64,000 nucleotides of DNA from Phycisphaerales bacterium (GCA_030748575.1 JASMLR010000011.1:1-64000), one strand, 5' to 3'; shown: positions 41,016-49,336, numbered from the stretch's first letter. Translations and numbers: made by a program. Notes: a model not told the origin generated them from the letters alone.

Positions 41016-41891
41016 TCAGGTTCCTCCACCAAGCCGCTGCGCGCCAAGTGCTGCGGCGGCGCAGATCATTCCAATCGCTGACCACGCTGGCAGGCCGGCT
41101 GCCAGGAGGATGCCCGCGTCCAGCACGCCGAATCCGGCAATCGCCCAGCACACCGCCTGGCCACGTGCGCCGGCCCGCATGCGGCGAACCACCGCAGGGA
41201 TCCAGGCGGCGCAGACGATCAGGAGCCCGCCTCCTGCCGCCGCAAGGTCGCCCAGCGGCGCCATGATGGCGGCGGCGGGGACGCCGAGGGCAGCCAGGCC
41301 CAGCCAGACCGGCCCGACCTTCCACCGCGGCTCACCGCCACGCTCGCCTCTGCCCAGAAGCGTCGTACCGATCGTCCATGCTCCGACACATGCCGCGGCG
41401 ATCCACAGGATCGCGGGAAGCGTCGGCACCAGCATGGCAGCCACAATCACCGGCACCAGCGTTCGGCACAGGGCCATCAACACGGCAGCCAGCACCGCTG
41501 ATGCCCTGTGGGTCCACTGGTACATGAGGATGCACACCGCCAGCAGCGTGCTCGCCGGCATCACCATCGAGCTTGCTGCCGACGGCAGCGCCGTCAGGCA
41601 CCATCCGGCCACCAGCAGAACCAGGCCTGCGGTCATGGCGGCTCCGGCCGCGATGCGACCCGCCGCGACGGGACGCTCCGATGCGTTGGCTCGGTCGAAG
41701 CGGACATCGAACGCATCGTTCAGTGCCATGCCGGCCAGATACAGGCAGGTCAGCCCACCGAGGGCCGTTGCCAGCGATGCTGGTGCCGGGGCGGCTGCGC
41801 CCGAGAGGCCGGCTCCGAGGGCGATGTTGGACCACACGGTTGGAAGGTTGCCCGCTCGAAGCGTCGTGTACCAGTCGCGGAAGCGGCTCAT
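41016..41891 (-). CDS. eboC: EboC, UbiA-family prenyltransferase-like protein
   Basis: 291 residues with eight or nine transmembrane segments. The UbiA-type polar motif is intact: NDAFDVRFDRANASERPVAAGRI (about 58-80; N-D-x-x-D-x-x-x-D followed by R-P), which binds the isoprenyl diphosphate through magnesium. The usual second Asp-rich motif is not obvious. The start ATG overlaps the eboE stop (ATGA at 41888-41891). EboC members are thought to attach an isoprenoid to, or otherwise handle, the cluster's metabolite at the inner membrane. Its fixed position with eboB, D, E and F is the basis for the name. Confidence 0.88.
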   Translation of the reverse strand: MSRFRDWYTTLRAGNLPTVWSNIALGAGLSGAAAPAPASLATALGGLTCLYLAGMALNDAFDVRFDRANASERPVAAGRIAAGAAMTAGLVLLVAGWCLTALPSAASSMVMPASTLLAVCILMYQWTHRASAVLAAVLMALCRTLVPVIVAAMLVPTLPAILWIAAACVGAWTIGTTLLGRGERGGEPRWKVGPVWLGLAALGVPAAAIMAPLGDLAAAGGGLLIVCAAWIPAVVRRMRAGARGQAVCWAIAGFGVLDAGILLAAGLPAWSAIGMICAAAALGAQRLGGGT

Positions 41892-42946
41892 GCGTCGAGC
41901 CCCGCATGGCACGCCGAAGCCCACTTCAATTCGGCGGCCATGTCATCGGCCAGCGATGTCCCGCGGCCGCAGGCCGGTAGGACGGACCACGCGTAGGTCT
42001 CGACTTCGATGGCTGGCGGATGGGCGAGTCCGGCGGAGGCCTGCAGCAGCGCCTGGATGTGCGGCTGGGTTGTCCGCGCCGAACCGACGTCTGTGAGGTG
42101 AATCGGTACGTGCACGTGGCATCTCCAGACGCCGGGGCGGTCGTGCGCGTCCGTGATGTCGGTGTACAGGGACAGGTCGCCTTCGGCCATGCAGGACGTC
42201 TGGTGCAGCCATCTCTCCTCGGCAAAGTCGCCCAGGTCCGCGGCCGATGAAGTTTCGGGGCACGAAGACAACTGGATTCTTCCGATGCGAACGCCCGCAT
42301 CCTCCAGCACCCGAACCGCGTCGTGGGGCGCTTCGTGCATGACGGCAAGGTGACACGCGTCCAGGCAGGCGCGGAGCACGCCAGCCTCGGCCCACATTCC
42401 CAGCCCGGCCTCGTGGACAAACGCAGCCAGATCGCGGGCCGTGCCGACGACACACCCGGGCTCGGGCTCCATGGCCAGGTGCAACTCGGATCCGCACGCC
42501 ACACTGAGTTCGGAAATCGCTTCGCACGCACCGGCAAGTTCCCGGGCTGCCACATCGGGGTCGATGGCGTCGCCTGCCCATCCGATGGGCACCGTCGTGA
42601 GTCCGACCTGCGATCCTGTGGGAGCCAGCCTCGCCAGGGCGTGGGCCGCTGCGACCGTGTAGGTGGTCCGCTCGGGCGTGCCCCATGCCGGCCTGTATAC
42701 GTTGGTTTTCACGACAGGCGCGTGAAACGCGTCGAAGGGAAATGCATTCAGGCCGAGGACAGGCGTTCCGCATCGCTCGAGCAGGGATTGCAGGGGCGAG
42801 AGGTCCTCCTCGAGCATCGAAACTGAAAGCCACAGGCCCACCGGCGTGCCAGCAGGCAGGGCGGGAATGATGCCGGCAAGATCGTCGCACAACGCCTTGA
42901 TGGTTGTGGCCGACAGCACATTCGAGCACCAGCCGATGTCTGACAC
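41888..42946 (-). CDS. eboE: EboE, xylose-isomerase-like TIM-barrel protein
   Basis: 352 residues. The start is taken as the GTG at 42946 (VSDIGWCSNVL), one base after the eboB stop; longer in-frame starts would lie inside eboB. The fold is the AP-endonuclease-2/xylose-isomerase TIM barrel. Metal- or substrate-site segments include LHLAMEPEPGCVV (Glu), LRACLDACHLAVMHE (Asp-x-x-His), IGRIQLSSC and WRCHVHVPIHLTDVG (His-x-His). EboE proteins are named as metabolite-traffic or sugar-isomerase-like proteins of ebo clusters; the reaction is not known. The four-base overlap with eboC implies coupled translation. Confidence 0.87.
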   Translation of the reverse strand: MSDIGWCSNVLSATTIKALCDDLAGIIPALPAGTPVGLWLSVSMLEEDLSPLQSLLERCGTPVLGLNAFPFDAFHAPVVKTNVYRPAWGTPERTTYTVAAAHALARLAPTGSQVGLTTVPIGWAGDAIDPDVAARELAGACEAISELSVACGSELHLAMEPEPGCVVGTARDLAAFVHEAGLGMWAEAGVLRACLDACHLAVMHEAPHDAVRVLEDAGVRIGRIQLSSCPETSSAADLGDFAEERWLHQTSCMAEGDLSLYTDITDAHDRPGVWRCHVHVPIHLTDVGSARTTQPHIQALLQASAGLAHPPAIEVETYAWSVLPACGRGTSLADDMAAELKWASACHAGLDA

Positions 42947-42947
42947 G

Positions 42948-43751
42948 TCAGGGGGTGATCCGAAACTTCGGTGAGCGTTCAAGAAAGGCCAGCGGGTTGT
43001 CAAACGTGACTTTTCTGACGGCTTGGGCAGAGTGGTGCCGCCGCAGCATTTCCATCCGAGCTTTCGGGACTGCAAGCGGGTCGGAGTCGCCCCAGTCGCC
43101 GGCGGAGTTCATCCAGATTCGATCGGTTCCCCATCGCTCCAGAATGTCGATGGCCCGCTGTGGCGTGCACTTGGAGTCCGGGTATAGCGTCATCCCCGCC
43201 CAGAATCCGCGGTCCAGCACCGGTCCGACCGTGTGTTCTTCGACGTGATCAATGAGCACCCGATCAGGGTCCAGGCCCGCGTTGTCCACCGCGTCCAGGA
43301 TGAGCATGGTGCCCTTGAACTTGTCCTCCAGGTGCGGCGTGTGCACGAGCACCAGCGTGTCCAGCGCTTTGGCCAGGTTCAAGTGTGCCTCCAGAACCTG
43401 CAGTTCGTTTCGGCTGTTCTTGTTGAGTCCGATCTCGCCGATGCCAAGGACATTGTCACAGTCCAGGAAGTCCGGGATGATGGACATGACTTCTTCTGCA
43501 AACCCGACATCCTCTGCTTCCTTCGGATTGATGCAGAGCCAGCAGTGATGCTGAATGCCGTATCGGGCCGCTCGCTTGGGCTCCGTGTCGGTCAACTGCC
43601 GGTAGTAGTCACGGAATCCATCAACGCTGCATCGGTCGAATCCGGCCCAGAACGCAGGTTCCGTGATGGCGACGCACCCGGCCTGCGCCATGCGGCGATA
43701 GTCGTCGGTGGTTCGGGAAACCATGTGGATGTGAGGATCGATGTAACTCAC
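42948..43751 (-). CDS. eboB: EboB, TatD-family metal-dependent hydrolase
   Basis: 267 residues, TatD-like TIM barrel. Metal ligands are visible in order: His-x-His in IDPHIHM (about 4-10), Glu in GIGEIGLN (about 104-111), His in VLVHTPH, His in VLIDHVEEH and Asp in NSAGDWGDSDP. This full set argues for an active hydrolase. TatD proteins are nucleases or amidohydrolases, but in ebo clusters the substrate is presumed to be a small metabolite. The ATG overlaps the stop of the upstream small gene (ATGA at 43748-43751), and the stop is one base from the eboE start. Confidence 0.9.
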   Translation of the reverse strand: MSYIDPHIHMVSRTTDDYRRMAQAGCVAITEPAFWAGFDRCSVDGFRDYYRQLTDTEPKRAARYGIQHHCWLCINPKEAEDVGFAEEVMSIIPDFLDCDNVLGIGEIGLNKNSRNELQVLEAHLNLAKALDTLVLVHTPHLEDKFKGTMLILDAVDNAGLDPDRVLIDHVEEHTVGPVLDRGFWAGMTLYPDSKCTPQRAIDILERWGTDRIWMNSAGDWGDSDPLAVPKARMEMLRRHHSAQAVRKVTFDNPLAFLERSPKFRITP

Positions 43752-44053
43752 GCTGGCCCCTCCCCACGTGGGGCGCCGAAGGCACCCTGCATGGGCGCCG
43801 CGTCGATGGGGGCCGTCGAGCGGTCACTCAAGCGCATCTGAATTCGACGAACCCGGTCCCCTTCGCCATCGATCAGACACGCAACAGCGTCTCGCAGTGC
43901 GAGCACTCTGAAGTCCTCTTCGCCTGCGTCCTGCGCGGCTCTGTCGAGCCGGTCCAGAAACGCAGCGATATCGAGCACCTTGGCACGATGTTCCAGAAAG
44001 TAGGCGTCGATGATCTCAGCACGCGTCAATGGACAGGAGGGGTCATGTGGCAT
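43748..44053 (-). CDS. Small ebo-cluster protein of unknown function (eboA position)
   Basis: 101 residues, helical and charged (RAEIIDAYFLEHRAKVLDIAAFLDRLDRA, about 11-39; REDA-type helix 49-75), with a disordered Pro/Gly/Ala tail. It sits where eboA is expected, 11 bases after eboD and overlapping eboB by four, so it belongs to the unit. EboA proteins elsewhere are roughly twice this length and I cannot show homology, so no symbol is given. Possibilities: a shortened EboA, a replacement subunit, or a small adaptor between EboD and EboB. No signal peptide or membrane helix. Confidence 0.75.
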   Translation of the reverse strand: MPHDPSCPLTRAEIIDAYFLEHRAKVLDIAAFLDRLDRAAQDAGEEDFRVLALRDAVACLIDGEGDRVRRIQMRLSDRSTAPIDAAPMQGAFGAPRGEGPA

Positions 44054-44064
44054 GCCGCGACATC

Positions 44065-45264
44065 CTATCCGGCCCGCGCGGCCCGCTTCGTCCCCCGTTG
44101 GCGTACCAACCTGATGGCCTGACGCATCGCGGAGGTGTCGATCTCGCCAACCTCATGGCTGTCCCCGGGCTCCATGACCATGGTGATGGCGAGATGTCCT
44201 CCGAGGTGTTCGCGGAACCGCTCGATGCCTTCGAGCAGGCGGTCCTCGTCCCCGAGCGCGTCGCACGTGAGGGGGAAGCCCACCGCTTCCAGGCAATCGG
44301 CCGTCCGGGTCGGAAGGTCGGCCCGTCCACCGAGCACGATGGCTGCGTACTGAAGGTCGATCATCAATCCGATGGCAACGGCATCGCCATGAGAGAGTCG
44401 GAAGCCGGTCATCTGCTCAAGTTGGTGCGCGGACCAATGGCCGAAGTCGAGTGGTCGGGCCCGCTGGGTCTCGAACGGGTCACCACCTTGCACGATGTGC
44501 GCGACGTGAAGTTCCGCGGTTCGCGTCACGATGCGTTCCATGACGTCCAGATCGCGTACCCGCAGGGCAGCGGACGTTCGCTCGACTTCAGAGAGCAGGG
44601 CGGGGTCCTTGAGCAAGGCGACCTTGACTGCTTCACTCAATCCTGCCCGCCAGTGCTCCGGGGCGAGGCTTTGCAGCAAGAGCGTGTCGTTGACGACGGC
44701 GATGGGCGGGGCAAATGTGCCGACGAGGTTCTTGGCGCCAAATGCATTGAGGCCGTTCTTGACGCCGACCCCGGCGTCTGCCTGCGCGAGACTCGTGGAG
44801 GGCAGCCGCAGGAGGCGAACCCCCCGATGGGCCGTTGCTGCGGCAAACCCGACGGCGTCCAGCACGGCGCCGCCGCCGACGACCAGAACCCAGGACTGCC
44901 TGCAGATGTGGCGTTCGTGAATGGCTCGGACAACCTGATCGAAGACCGTCCGATCGTTCTTGGCCTGCTCACCGCCCGGGACAATGAGCGGGGCGCCGGC
45001 GACTTCAAAATCGCTGGCGTGCCGCCTGGACCACGCGATGGCTTGCTCAAAGACGCCGGGATTGGCCTCGGCAAGGCCCTCGTCCAGCACAATCAGGACA
45101 CGTCCCGGGCCGGCTCGATCCGCCATCAGGCCGGCGAGGGCATCACCTTCAGCGGCGAATGCGCCGCGGCATGTCAGGACGCGGTGGTGCCACGAGACGG
45201 TGATGGGTCCATTGGAAGCGAGTTCCTGCACGCCGTGCTCCATTTTCTCCCGACCGGCTCTCAT
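44065..45264 (-). CDS. eboD: EboD, 3-dehydroquinate-synthase-like sugar-phosphate cyclase
   Basis: 399 residues from the ATG at 45264; an ATG at 45351 (longer) and one at 45243 (with GGGAG close by) are also possible. It belongs to the dehydroquinate synthase / sedoheptulose-7-phosphate cyclase superfamily: VPGGEQAKND, VGGGAVLDAVGFAAAT, LPSTSLAQADAGVGVKNGLNAFGAKN, AGLSEAVKVALLKD, LDFGHWSAHQLEQ and LSHGDAVAIGL give the NAD site, the Lys/Asn substrate loop and the zinc Glu/His/His set. The GVGVKNGLNAFG loop is the EboD-type version, unlike AroB. It would cyclise a sugar phosphate to a cyclitol as the committed step. First gene of the minus-strand cluster. Confidence 0.9.
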   Translation of the reverse strand: MRAGREKMEHGVQELASNGPITVSWHHRVLTCRGAFAAEGDALAGLMADRAGPGRVLIVLDEGLAEANPGVFEQAIAWSRRHASDFEVAGAPLIVPGGEQAKNDRTVFDQVVRAIHERHICRQSWVLVVGGGAVLDAVGFAAATAHRGVRLLRLPSTSLAQADAGVGVKNGLNAFGAKNLVGTFAPPIAVVNDTLLLQSLAPEHWRAGLSEAVKVALLKDPALLSEVERTSAALRVRDLDVMERIVTRTAELHVAHIVQGGDPFETQRARPLDFGHWSAHQLEQMTGFRLSHGDAVAIGLMIDLQYAAIVLGGRADLPTRTADCLEAVGFPLTCDALGDEDRLLEGIERFREHLGGHLAITMVMEPGDSHEVGEIDTSAMRQAIRLVRQRGTKRAARAG

Positions 45265-45349
45265 GATACGGCTGGTGGGCCCTGTGGCTTCGACCGATTG
45301 AAGAAACGGTCGAGGATCGCGATAGGCTGCCTGTGAAGGAGATTGACGC

Positions 45350-45808
45350 ATGAACACATTGGAAGCCCGTGTAGCGAGGATCGAGCAAAGGTCGCGGCTT
45401 CGGACCGCGCTCACGATGGCGGGGTGTGTGGCGGTGGGGGCGTGGATGGGCGCAGCTGCCGATCCGACCAGCCGGCAACTCATGGGGTCGGGTCTGGTCA
45501 TTGTCGACCAGACCGGCCGGCCCGTCATTGACCTCGGCGTGGACGACTCGGGGGCCGGGCGAATGCACCTGCGGGGACCGTCGGGTGTCGCCGAGGTGGT
45601 GCTGAGCGGCGGCTCAGCCGGCGGGCGGCTCGACCTTTACGCTGCAGACGGCGGACGGCTCGCCAAGCTCGCCGCGTCGCCTTCCGGTGATGGCATGCTG
45701 CTGCTCTCCGACACGGGCGGGGGCCCGCTCATGCGAATCGGTCGGTGGATTCCCGAGGCATCGCCAAGTGTCTGGACGCCGCCGCTTACCGATCCTTCCA
45801 CGCCTTGA
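45350..45808 (+). CDS. Membrane-anchored or exported Gly/Asp-rich protein, unknown
   Basis: 152 residues; the ATG follows AAGGAG by eight bases. A coiled start (NTLEARVARIEQRSRL) leads into one hydrophobic helix (about 18-37). The outer part is made of short strand pairs with the pattern V-D-Q-T-G-R-P-V-I-D-L-G and similar turns (DDSGAGRMHLRG, DLYAADGGRLAKLA), suggesting a small beta-repeat domain. I recognise no family. It is divergent from eboD, so it may share a regulatory region with the ebo cluster, and its 3' end overlaps the convergent aminotransferase gene by 23 bases. Confidence 0.65.
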   Translation: MNTLEARVARIEQRSRLRTALTMAGCVAVGAWMGAAADPTSRQLMGSGLVIVDQTGRPVIDLGVDDSGAGRMHLRGPSGVAEVVLSGGSAGGRLDLYAADGGRLAKLAASPSGDGMLLLSDTGGGPLMRIGRWIPEASPSVWTPPLTDPSTP

Positions 45809-46997
45809 GCCCGGCGTCCAGAATGGTGACGCATTGGGTGAGCACGTCCTGTTGGACGCAGTAGGCCATGCGGACTTCGTTTGAGCCGAGCCCCGGCGTG
45901 CGATAGAAACCACTGAGCGGCGCCAGGCACACGGTCTCTCCGCCGAGTTCAAATGACCCGACGAGCCAAGAGCAGAATGCATCGGCGTCGTCGATGGGCA
46001 GTGGGATGGCAAGATAGAAGGCTCCGCCGGGCATGGGCACATCCAGTCCGATCCCGCGCAGGCCTTCGACCAGGATGTTGCGTCGGTTCTGGTACTCGGC
46101 GTTCACGTCACGGAACCAGGATTCCGGAACGTCCAACGCGGCCTTGGCAGCGTACTGGTCCACCGTGGCGGGGGAGAGTCTTGCCTGGCCGAATCGGAGT
46201 GCCGCCTCCCGAACTTCCGAGTTTCGAGTGACGAGCCAACCCACTCGTGCGCCGCATGCGCTGTACCGCTTCGATACCGAGTCGATGACGATGGCGTATT
46301 CGTCTGCCACCGGCTGGTCCAGCACGGATGCCGCGCGGGTGCCGGGGGGGACGTCGTACACAAAGTCGCGATAGACCTCGTCGCAGATGAAGAAGATGTC
46401 GCGTTCGGCGCAGATGGAGGCAATCTGAGCCAGTTCCTCGGCAGACAGCACCGTGCCGGTCGGGTTGCCCGGGGTCGGAAGGACGATCGCTCTGGTTCGT
46501 CCCGTGATCGCAGCCTCAATCTTGTCGGGGTGGACGGTAAACCCGTCGGCTGCTGAGAGCGTGACGGGTGACACTTCAACGCCGAGCATGTGGCTGAAGC
46601 CGGCATAGTTGGTGTAGTACGGCTCGCACACGAGAATCTCATCGCCCGGGTCGGCCACACACGCGATGGCGAACAGGAGGGCTTCAGAGCCTCCCGTCGT
46701 TACGACGATGTCGTCGGGATCGAGGCTGCGAGCCACGCCTCCGCCGCGGGGGTACCAGGCTGCCAGCGACGCTCGAAGGTCCTCGAACCCGTCGCTTGGG
46801 GCATACGCGAGCACTTCGTCATGGAAGTCCCGGTAGGCCTGGATCATCTGGGGTGGGGTGGGGATGTCCGGCTGCCCGATGTTGAGGGCGTGCACCGTGG
46901 TGCCCCGTTGAGCGGTGGCCCGCGCGATTCCTGCGAGGGCCCGAATGGGGGAGGCAGGCGCTTCTGAGCCGCGGCGTGAGAGCGTGCACGTTGACAT
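45786..46997 (-). CDS. PLP-dependent class I/II aminotransferase
   Basis: 403 residues, fold type I, AspC/MetC-like subgroup. Landmarks: LNIGQPDIPTPP near the N-terminus, VTTGGSEALLFA (cofactor phosphate side), PGNPTGTVLS (Asn), CDEVYRDFVY (Asp/Tyr) and the Schiff-base lysine in SVSKRYSACGARVGW, followed by its Arg-containing C-terminus (NEVRMAYC). It transfers amino groups between an amino acid and a 2-oxo acid; specificity is open. The ATG has GGAGG five bases upstream. A bulged hairpin lies just upstream in its leader (47015-47041). Neighbours do not tell the pathway. Confidence 0.93.
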   Translation of the reverse strand: MSTCTLSRRGSEAPASPIRALAGIARATAQRGTTVHALNIGQPDIPTPPQMIQAYRDFHDEVLAYAPSDGFEDLRASLAAWYPRGGGVARSLDPDDIVVTTGGSEALLFAIACVADPGDEILVCEPYYTNYAGFSHMLGVEVSPVTLSAADGFTVHPDKIEAAITGRTRAIVLPTPGNPTGTVLSAEELAQIASICAERDIFFICDEVYRDFVYDVPPGTRAASVLDQPVADEYAIVIDSVSKRYSACGARVGWLVTRNSEVREAALRFGQARLSPATVDQYAAKAALDVPESWFRDVNAEYQNRRNILVEGLRGIGLDVPMPGGAFYLAIPLPIDDADAFCSWLVGSFELGGETVCLAPLSGFYRTPGLGSNEVRMAYCVQQDVLTQCVTILDAGLKAWKDR

Positions 46998-47014
46998 ATC
47001 GGCCTCCAGAGACT

Positions 47015-47041
47015 CAGGTCAGGGGGGTGCCCCTGAACCTG
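47015..47041. promoter_or_regulatory. Bulged hairpin in the aminotransferase leader
   Basis: CAGGTCAGGGG (47015-47025) pairs with CCCCTG-A-ACCTG (47030-47041) with one bulged A and a four-base loop. On the minus strand it sits directly before the aminotransferase ribosome site. It has no T tract, so it is more likely an operator or an mRNA structure than a terminator. About 50 bases to the right a TATACT (47092-47097) could be a -10 element for the plus-strand gene at 47169, without a good -35. Confidence 0.35.
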
Positions 47042-47168
47042 ACGGATCGCGATGGTAGCAGGCCATTCAACCTCCCCGCGCGGCACGAACCTATACTCCG
47101 CATTCGGCCACCGGGCCCGTGCATCGGAGCACTCCCGGATCATCATGCCGCATAAGAGAGGTTGACCC

Positions 47169-47954
47169 ATGCTTGCTCGTTCGTTCACCGCCCTGATGTT
47201 GTTCGGTTCTCTGTCACTGGCCTCAGCCGCTTCGGCTCAAGGCACCGCCGACGGAGCCTCCATGGTCGATCCCGCCGTGAAACTGCGGGCACTTGAGACC
47301 ATGAACACCGCGGCGAGCAGCAAGCTGGCTGACGCGCTCAAGCACGAACGTGATCTCCGGGACTATGCCTCGGAGCAGGGCTTGAGCGATTCGTGTGGCG
47401 GGTCACCTGAGACCAGCGGCGGGCACGACATGGCTATGGGCTTCGAGCAGGCCTTGCAGATCGCTATCGACCACGAGCAGTCGGCGCCGTCGGGCCACGA
47501 TACGGCGGCGACGCCTGGTGAGATCAAGGCCTACACGACGCTCGCCCGATCGACGTGGGACAAACTGCAGGCGGCCATGGCCAACGTCGAGCACCTCAGC
47601 GACTGCCTGCACACCTCAGACAAGTTCAACGACTACCTCTCCTGGTCCGGCCAGCAGCAGGCTGCCCATCAGAAGGAGATGGAAGCTCGCAACGCCGAAG
47701 TGTCGAAGCAGCGGGGGGCAGAGCAGGCAGAGGTTGAGGCGAAAGAAAAGGCGCAGTACGAGGCCTTCAAGAAGGCCCAGAAGGCTCAGCACGAGCAGTT
47801 TCTGAAGCAGTCCTGGACGAAGTACAAGTTCGACCAGACCAACCAGCTCAAGGCCTACAAGTACAGGACCGAATACGGCCCGAACTCGTACTACAACACC
47901 TACGCCGGCAGCATGTACGGCGGGGGCGGCGGCTGGGGTGGCTACGGCTACTAG
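47169..47954 (+). CDS. Secreted coiled-coil protein with Gly/Tyr-rich tail, unknown
   Basis: 261 residues: a signal peptide (about 1-24, ASAQ), a helical region with two Cys pairs (about 30-150), then a strongly coiled-coil, charged stretch rich in Ala/Glu/Gln/Lys (about 155-220, for example AEVEAKEKAQYEAFKKAQKA). It ends in a Tyr/Gly-rich low-complexity tail (SYYNTYAG, GGGGGWGGYGY). No family is recognised. The tail resembles those of adhesive or self-associating secreted proteins, so a matrix or surface role is possible (inference). The ATG follows GAGAGG closely. Single-gene unit between the aminotransferase and folE2. Confidence 0.75.
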   Translation: MLARSFTALMLFGSLSLASAASAQGTADGASMVDPAVKLRALETMNTAASSKLADALKHERDLRDYASEQGLSDSCGGSPETSGGHDMAMGFEQALQIAIDHEQSAPSGHDTAATPGEIKAYTTLARSTWDKLQAAMANVEHLSDCLHTSDKFNDYLSWSGQQQAAHQKEMEARNAEVSKQRGAEQAEVEAKEKAQYEAFKKAQKAQHEQFLKQSWTKYKFDQTNQLKAYKYRTEYGPNSYYNTYAGSMYGGGGGWGGYGY

Positions 47955-47981
47955 TGAGTCCGCTCAGGGCCGCTCCGCCCA

Positions 47982-48821
47982 TTACTTCTTCTGGGACGGG
48001 TCCTTGCGACGCTCGATCTCTGCGTACGCATTGTGCGAGTGGATCGACTCGAAGTTCTCGCTGTGAATTCGATACCAGTCGATGCGGTCCTCCGCATCGA
48101 GCGTGTGGGCAAGGTCCCGCACAATGTCTTCGACGAACTTCGGATTCTCAAACGCCCGTTCGGTGACGACCTTCTCGTCGGCTCGCTTCAGCACGCTGTA
48201 GACCGGACAACTCGCAGCTGACTCGATGAACTCAACCAGTTCTTCGATCCAGACCATGGCGTTCATCTGAATGTCGGCGGTGATCAGGCAGCGTTGGTTG
48301 TGTGCGCCATACGCCGAGATTTCCTTGGAACACGGACACAGGCTGGTCGCGGGTGCAGCGACACCCAGAATGAACGTATCGCCGTCGCTTGACGCGTCGC
48401 ACGTCATCCGCACCGAGTAGTCCATGAGTCCCGGCCGGCCCGTCGCAGGCGCTGCTTTCTCGATGAAGTAGGTGAAGGCCATCTCCACATGAGACCGCTC
48501 CGAGTCCAGCGTGGTTCGCAGTTGGTGGCAGAGGTCCACAAGTCGGTTCGGTGTCATACCCGCCCGGTACTCATTCAGCAGTTCCAGGAATCGGCTCATG
48601 TGCGTGCCCTTGCGATCCTCGGGCAACGACACGTACATGTTGAATGTGGCATCGACGGCTTCGCTGCCGCCATCCCGGGTGGCCACCGTGACCGGATAGC
48701 GGATGGCCTTGACGCCGACGCGGTCGATGGCGACCTGACGGCCGTCGGCGCGGCCTTGCACGTCGGGGATGCTCTCGGAGTGAGCGGATGGATGTGAGGG
48801 CGGGTGGGTCATGCGTGTCAT
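47982..48821 (-). CDS. folE2: GTP cyclohydrolase FolE2 (type IB)
   Basis: 279 residues, typical for the COG1469/FolE2 family. It converts GTP to 7,8-dihydroneopterin triphosphate, the first step of folate (and queuosine-type) pathways, using a metal bound partly by a Cys. ATSLCPCSKEISAYGAHNQR (about 153-172) holds the conserved Cys and His; VSLPEDRKGTHMSRFLELL (about 64-82) is another family landmark. Two ATGs three codons apart (48821, 48812) are candidate starts. FolE2 rather than FolE suggests the cell can make folate with other metals under zinc shortage (family knowledge). No neighbouring folate gene. Confidence 0.95.
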   Translation of the reverse strand: MTRMTHPPSHPSAHSESIPDVQGRADGRQVAIDRVGVKAIRYPVTVATRDGGSEAVDATFNMYVSLPEDRKGTHMSRFLELLNEYRAGMTPNRLVDLCHQLRTTLDSERSHVEMAFTYFIEKAAPATGRPGLMDYSVRMTCDASSDGDTFILGVAAPATSLCPCSKEISAYGAHNQRCLITADIQMNAMVWIEELVEFIESAASCPVYSVLKRADEKVVTERAFENPKFVEDIVRDLAHTLDAEDRIDWYRIHSENFESIHSHNAYAEIERRKDPSQKK

Positions 48822-48901
48822 GGGTGGGGGGTCTCGAGAGGCTCAAAGCCCCGAAGACCGCCCATGATATCGGGAAGCATCGCAGCCACCCAGCGATTCA
48901 T

Positions 48902-49336
48902 TCAGCGGCTGGGAGCCGGCGGTGGTTCCCAGGGGGCCGTCTCGGCCTGATTGTGGGTCTGGGACGGCGGTGAAGCGGCCACCACGGCGCCGTCGGCGTT
49001 GAACCAGACGGTCCAGACATTGGGTGGAGGTGGCTGGTCCGGCATGGTGGCCTGGGTTGCCAGCGTGCCGAGCGTGTCGCCCCAATGCCACCGCGTCGCC
49101 CAGCCGGCGGGCGGCCCGGCGTCCGGCGCGTCGATACGTGAGGAGGGCCGTCCGAGCCGGTCTAGCACCTCCCGCTCGGTCATTCCCGGCGTGATGGTGC
49201 CGAAGTGGGTCGGCTCCGGCGTGCGGCACCCAGAGGGGGCCACGGCCAGCGCGATCACCATGAGGGATGTGCGGGTCACGCCGGTCAGGGCGAGCGGAGC
49301 GTTGATCGGGCCTATGTGGTGTGAAGGGCGTGTCAT
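48902..49336 (-). CDS. BamE/SmpA-like lipoprotein, unknown
   Basis: 144 residues from the ATG at 49336. The lipobox-like PSGC at about 32-35 follows a hydrophobic stretch (SLMVIALAVA). The mature part contains ITPGMTEREVLDRLGRPSSRID, the pattern of SmpA/OmlA/BamE-type small lipoproteins (G-M-T-x-x-x-V-x-x-x-L-G-x-P), then a Trp-rich strand region (ATRWHWGDT, NVWTVWFNADG). It may assist outer-membrane assembly or simply carry the same fold. The longer in-frame reading upstream overlaps the divergent gene at 49455 and is not used. Confidence 0.65.
   Translation of the reverse strand: MTRPSHHIGPINAPLALTGVTRTSLMVIALAVAPSGCRTPEPTHFGTITPGMTEREVLDRLGRPSSRIDAPDAGPPAGWATRWHWGDTLGTLATQATMPDQPPPPNVWTVWFNADGAVVAASPPSQTHNQAETAPWEPPPAPSR

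Noticed and set aside
40037-41266. Plus-strand frame opposite eboF and eboC
   Set aside because: Overlaps two well-supported cluster genes and has a low-complexity Arg/Pro-rich end.
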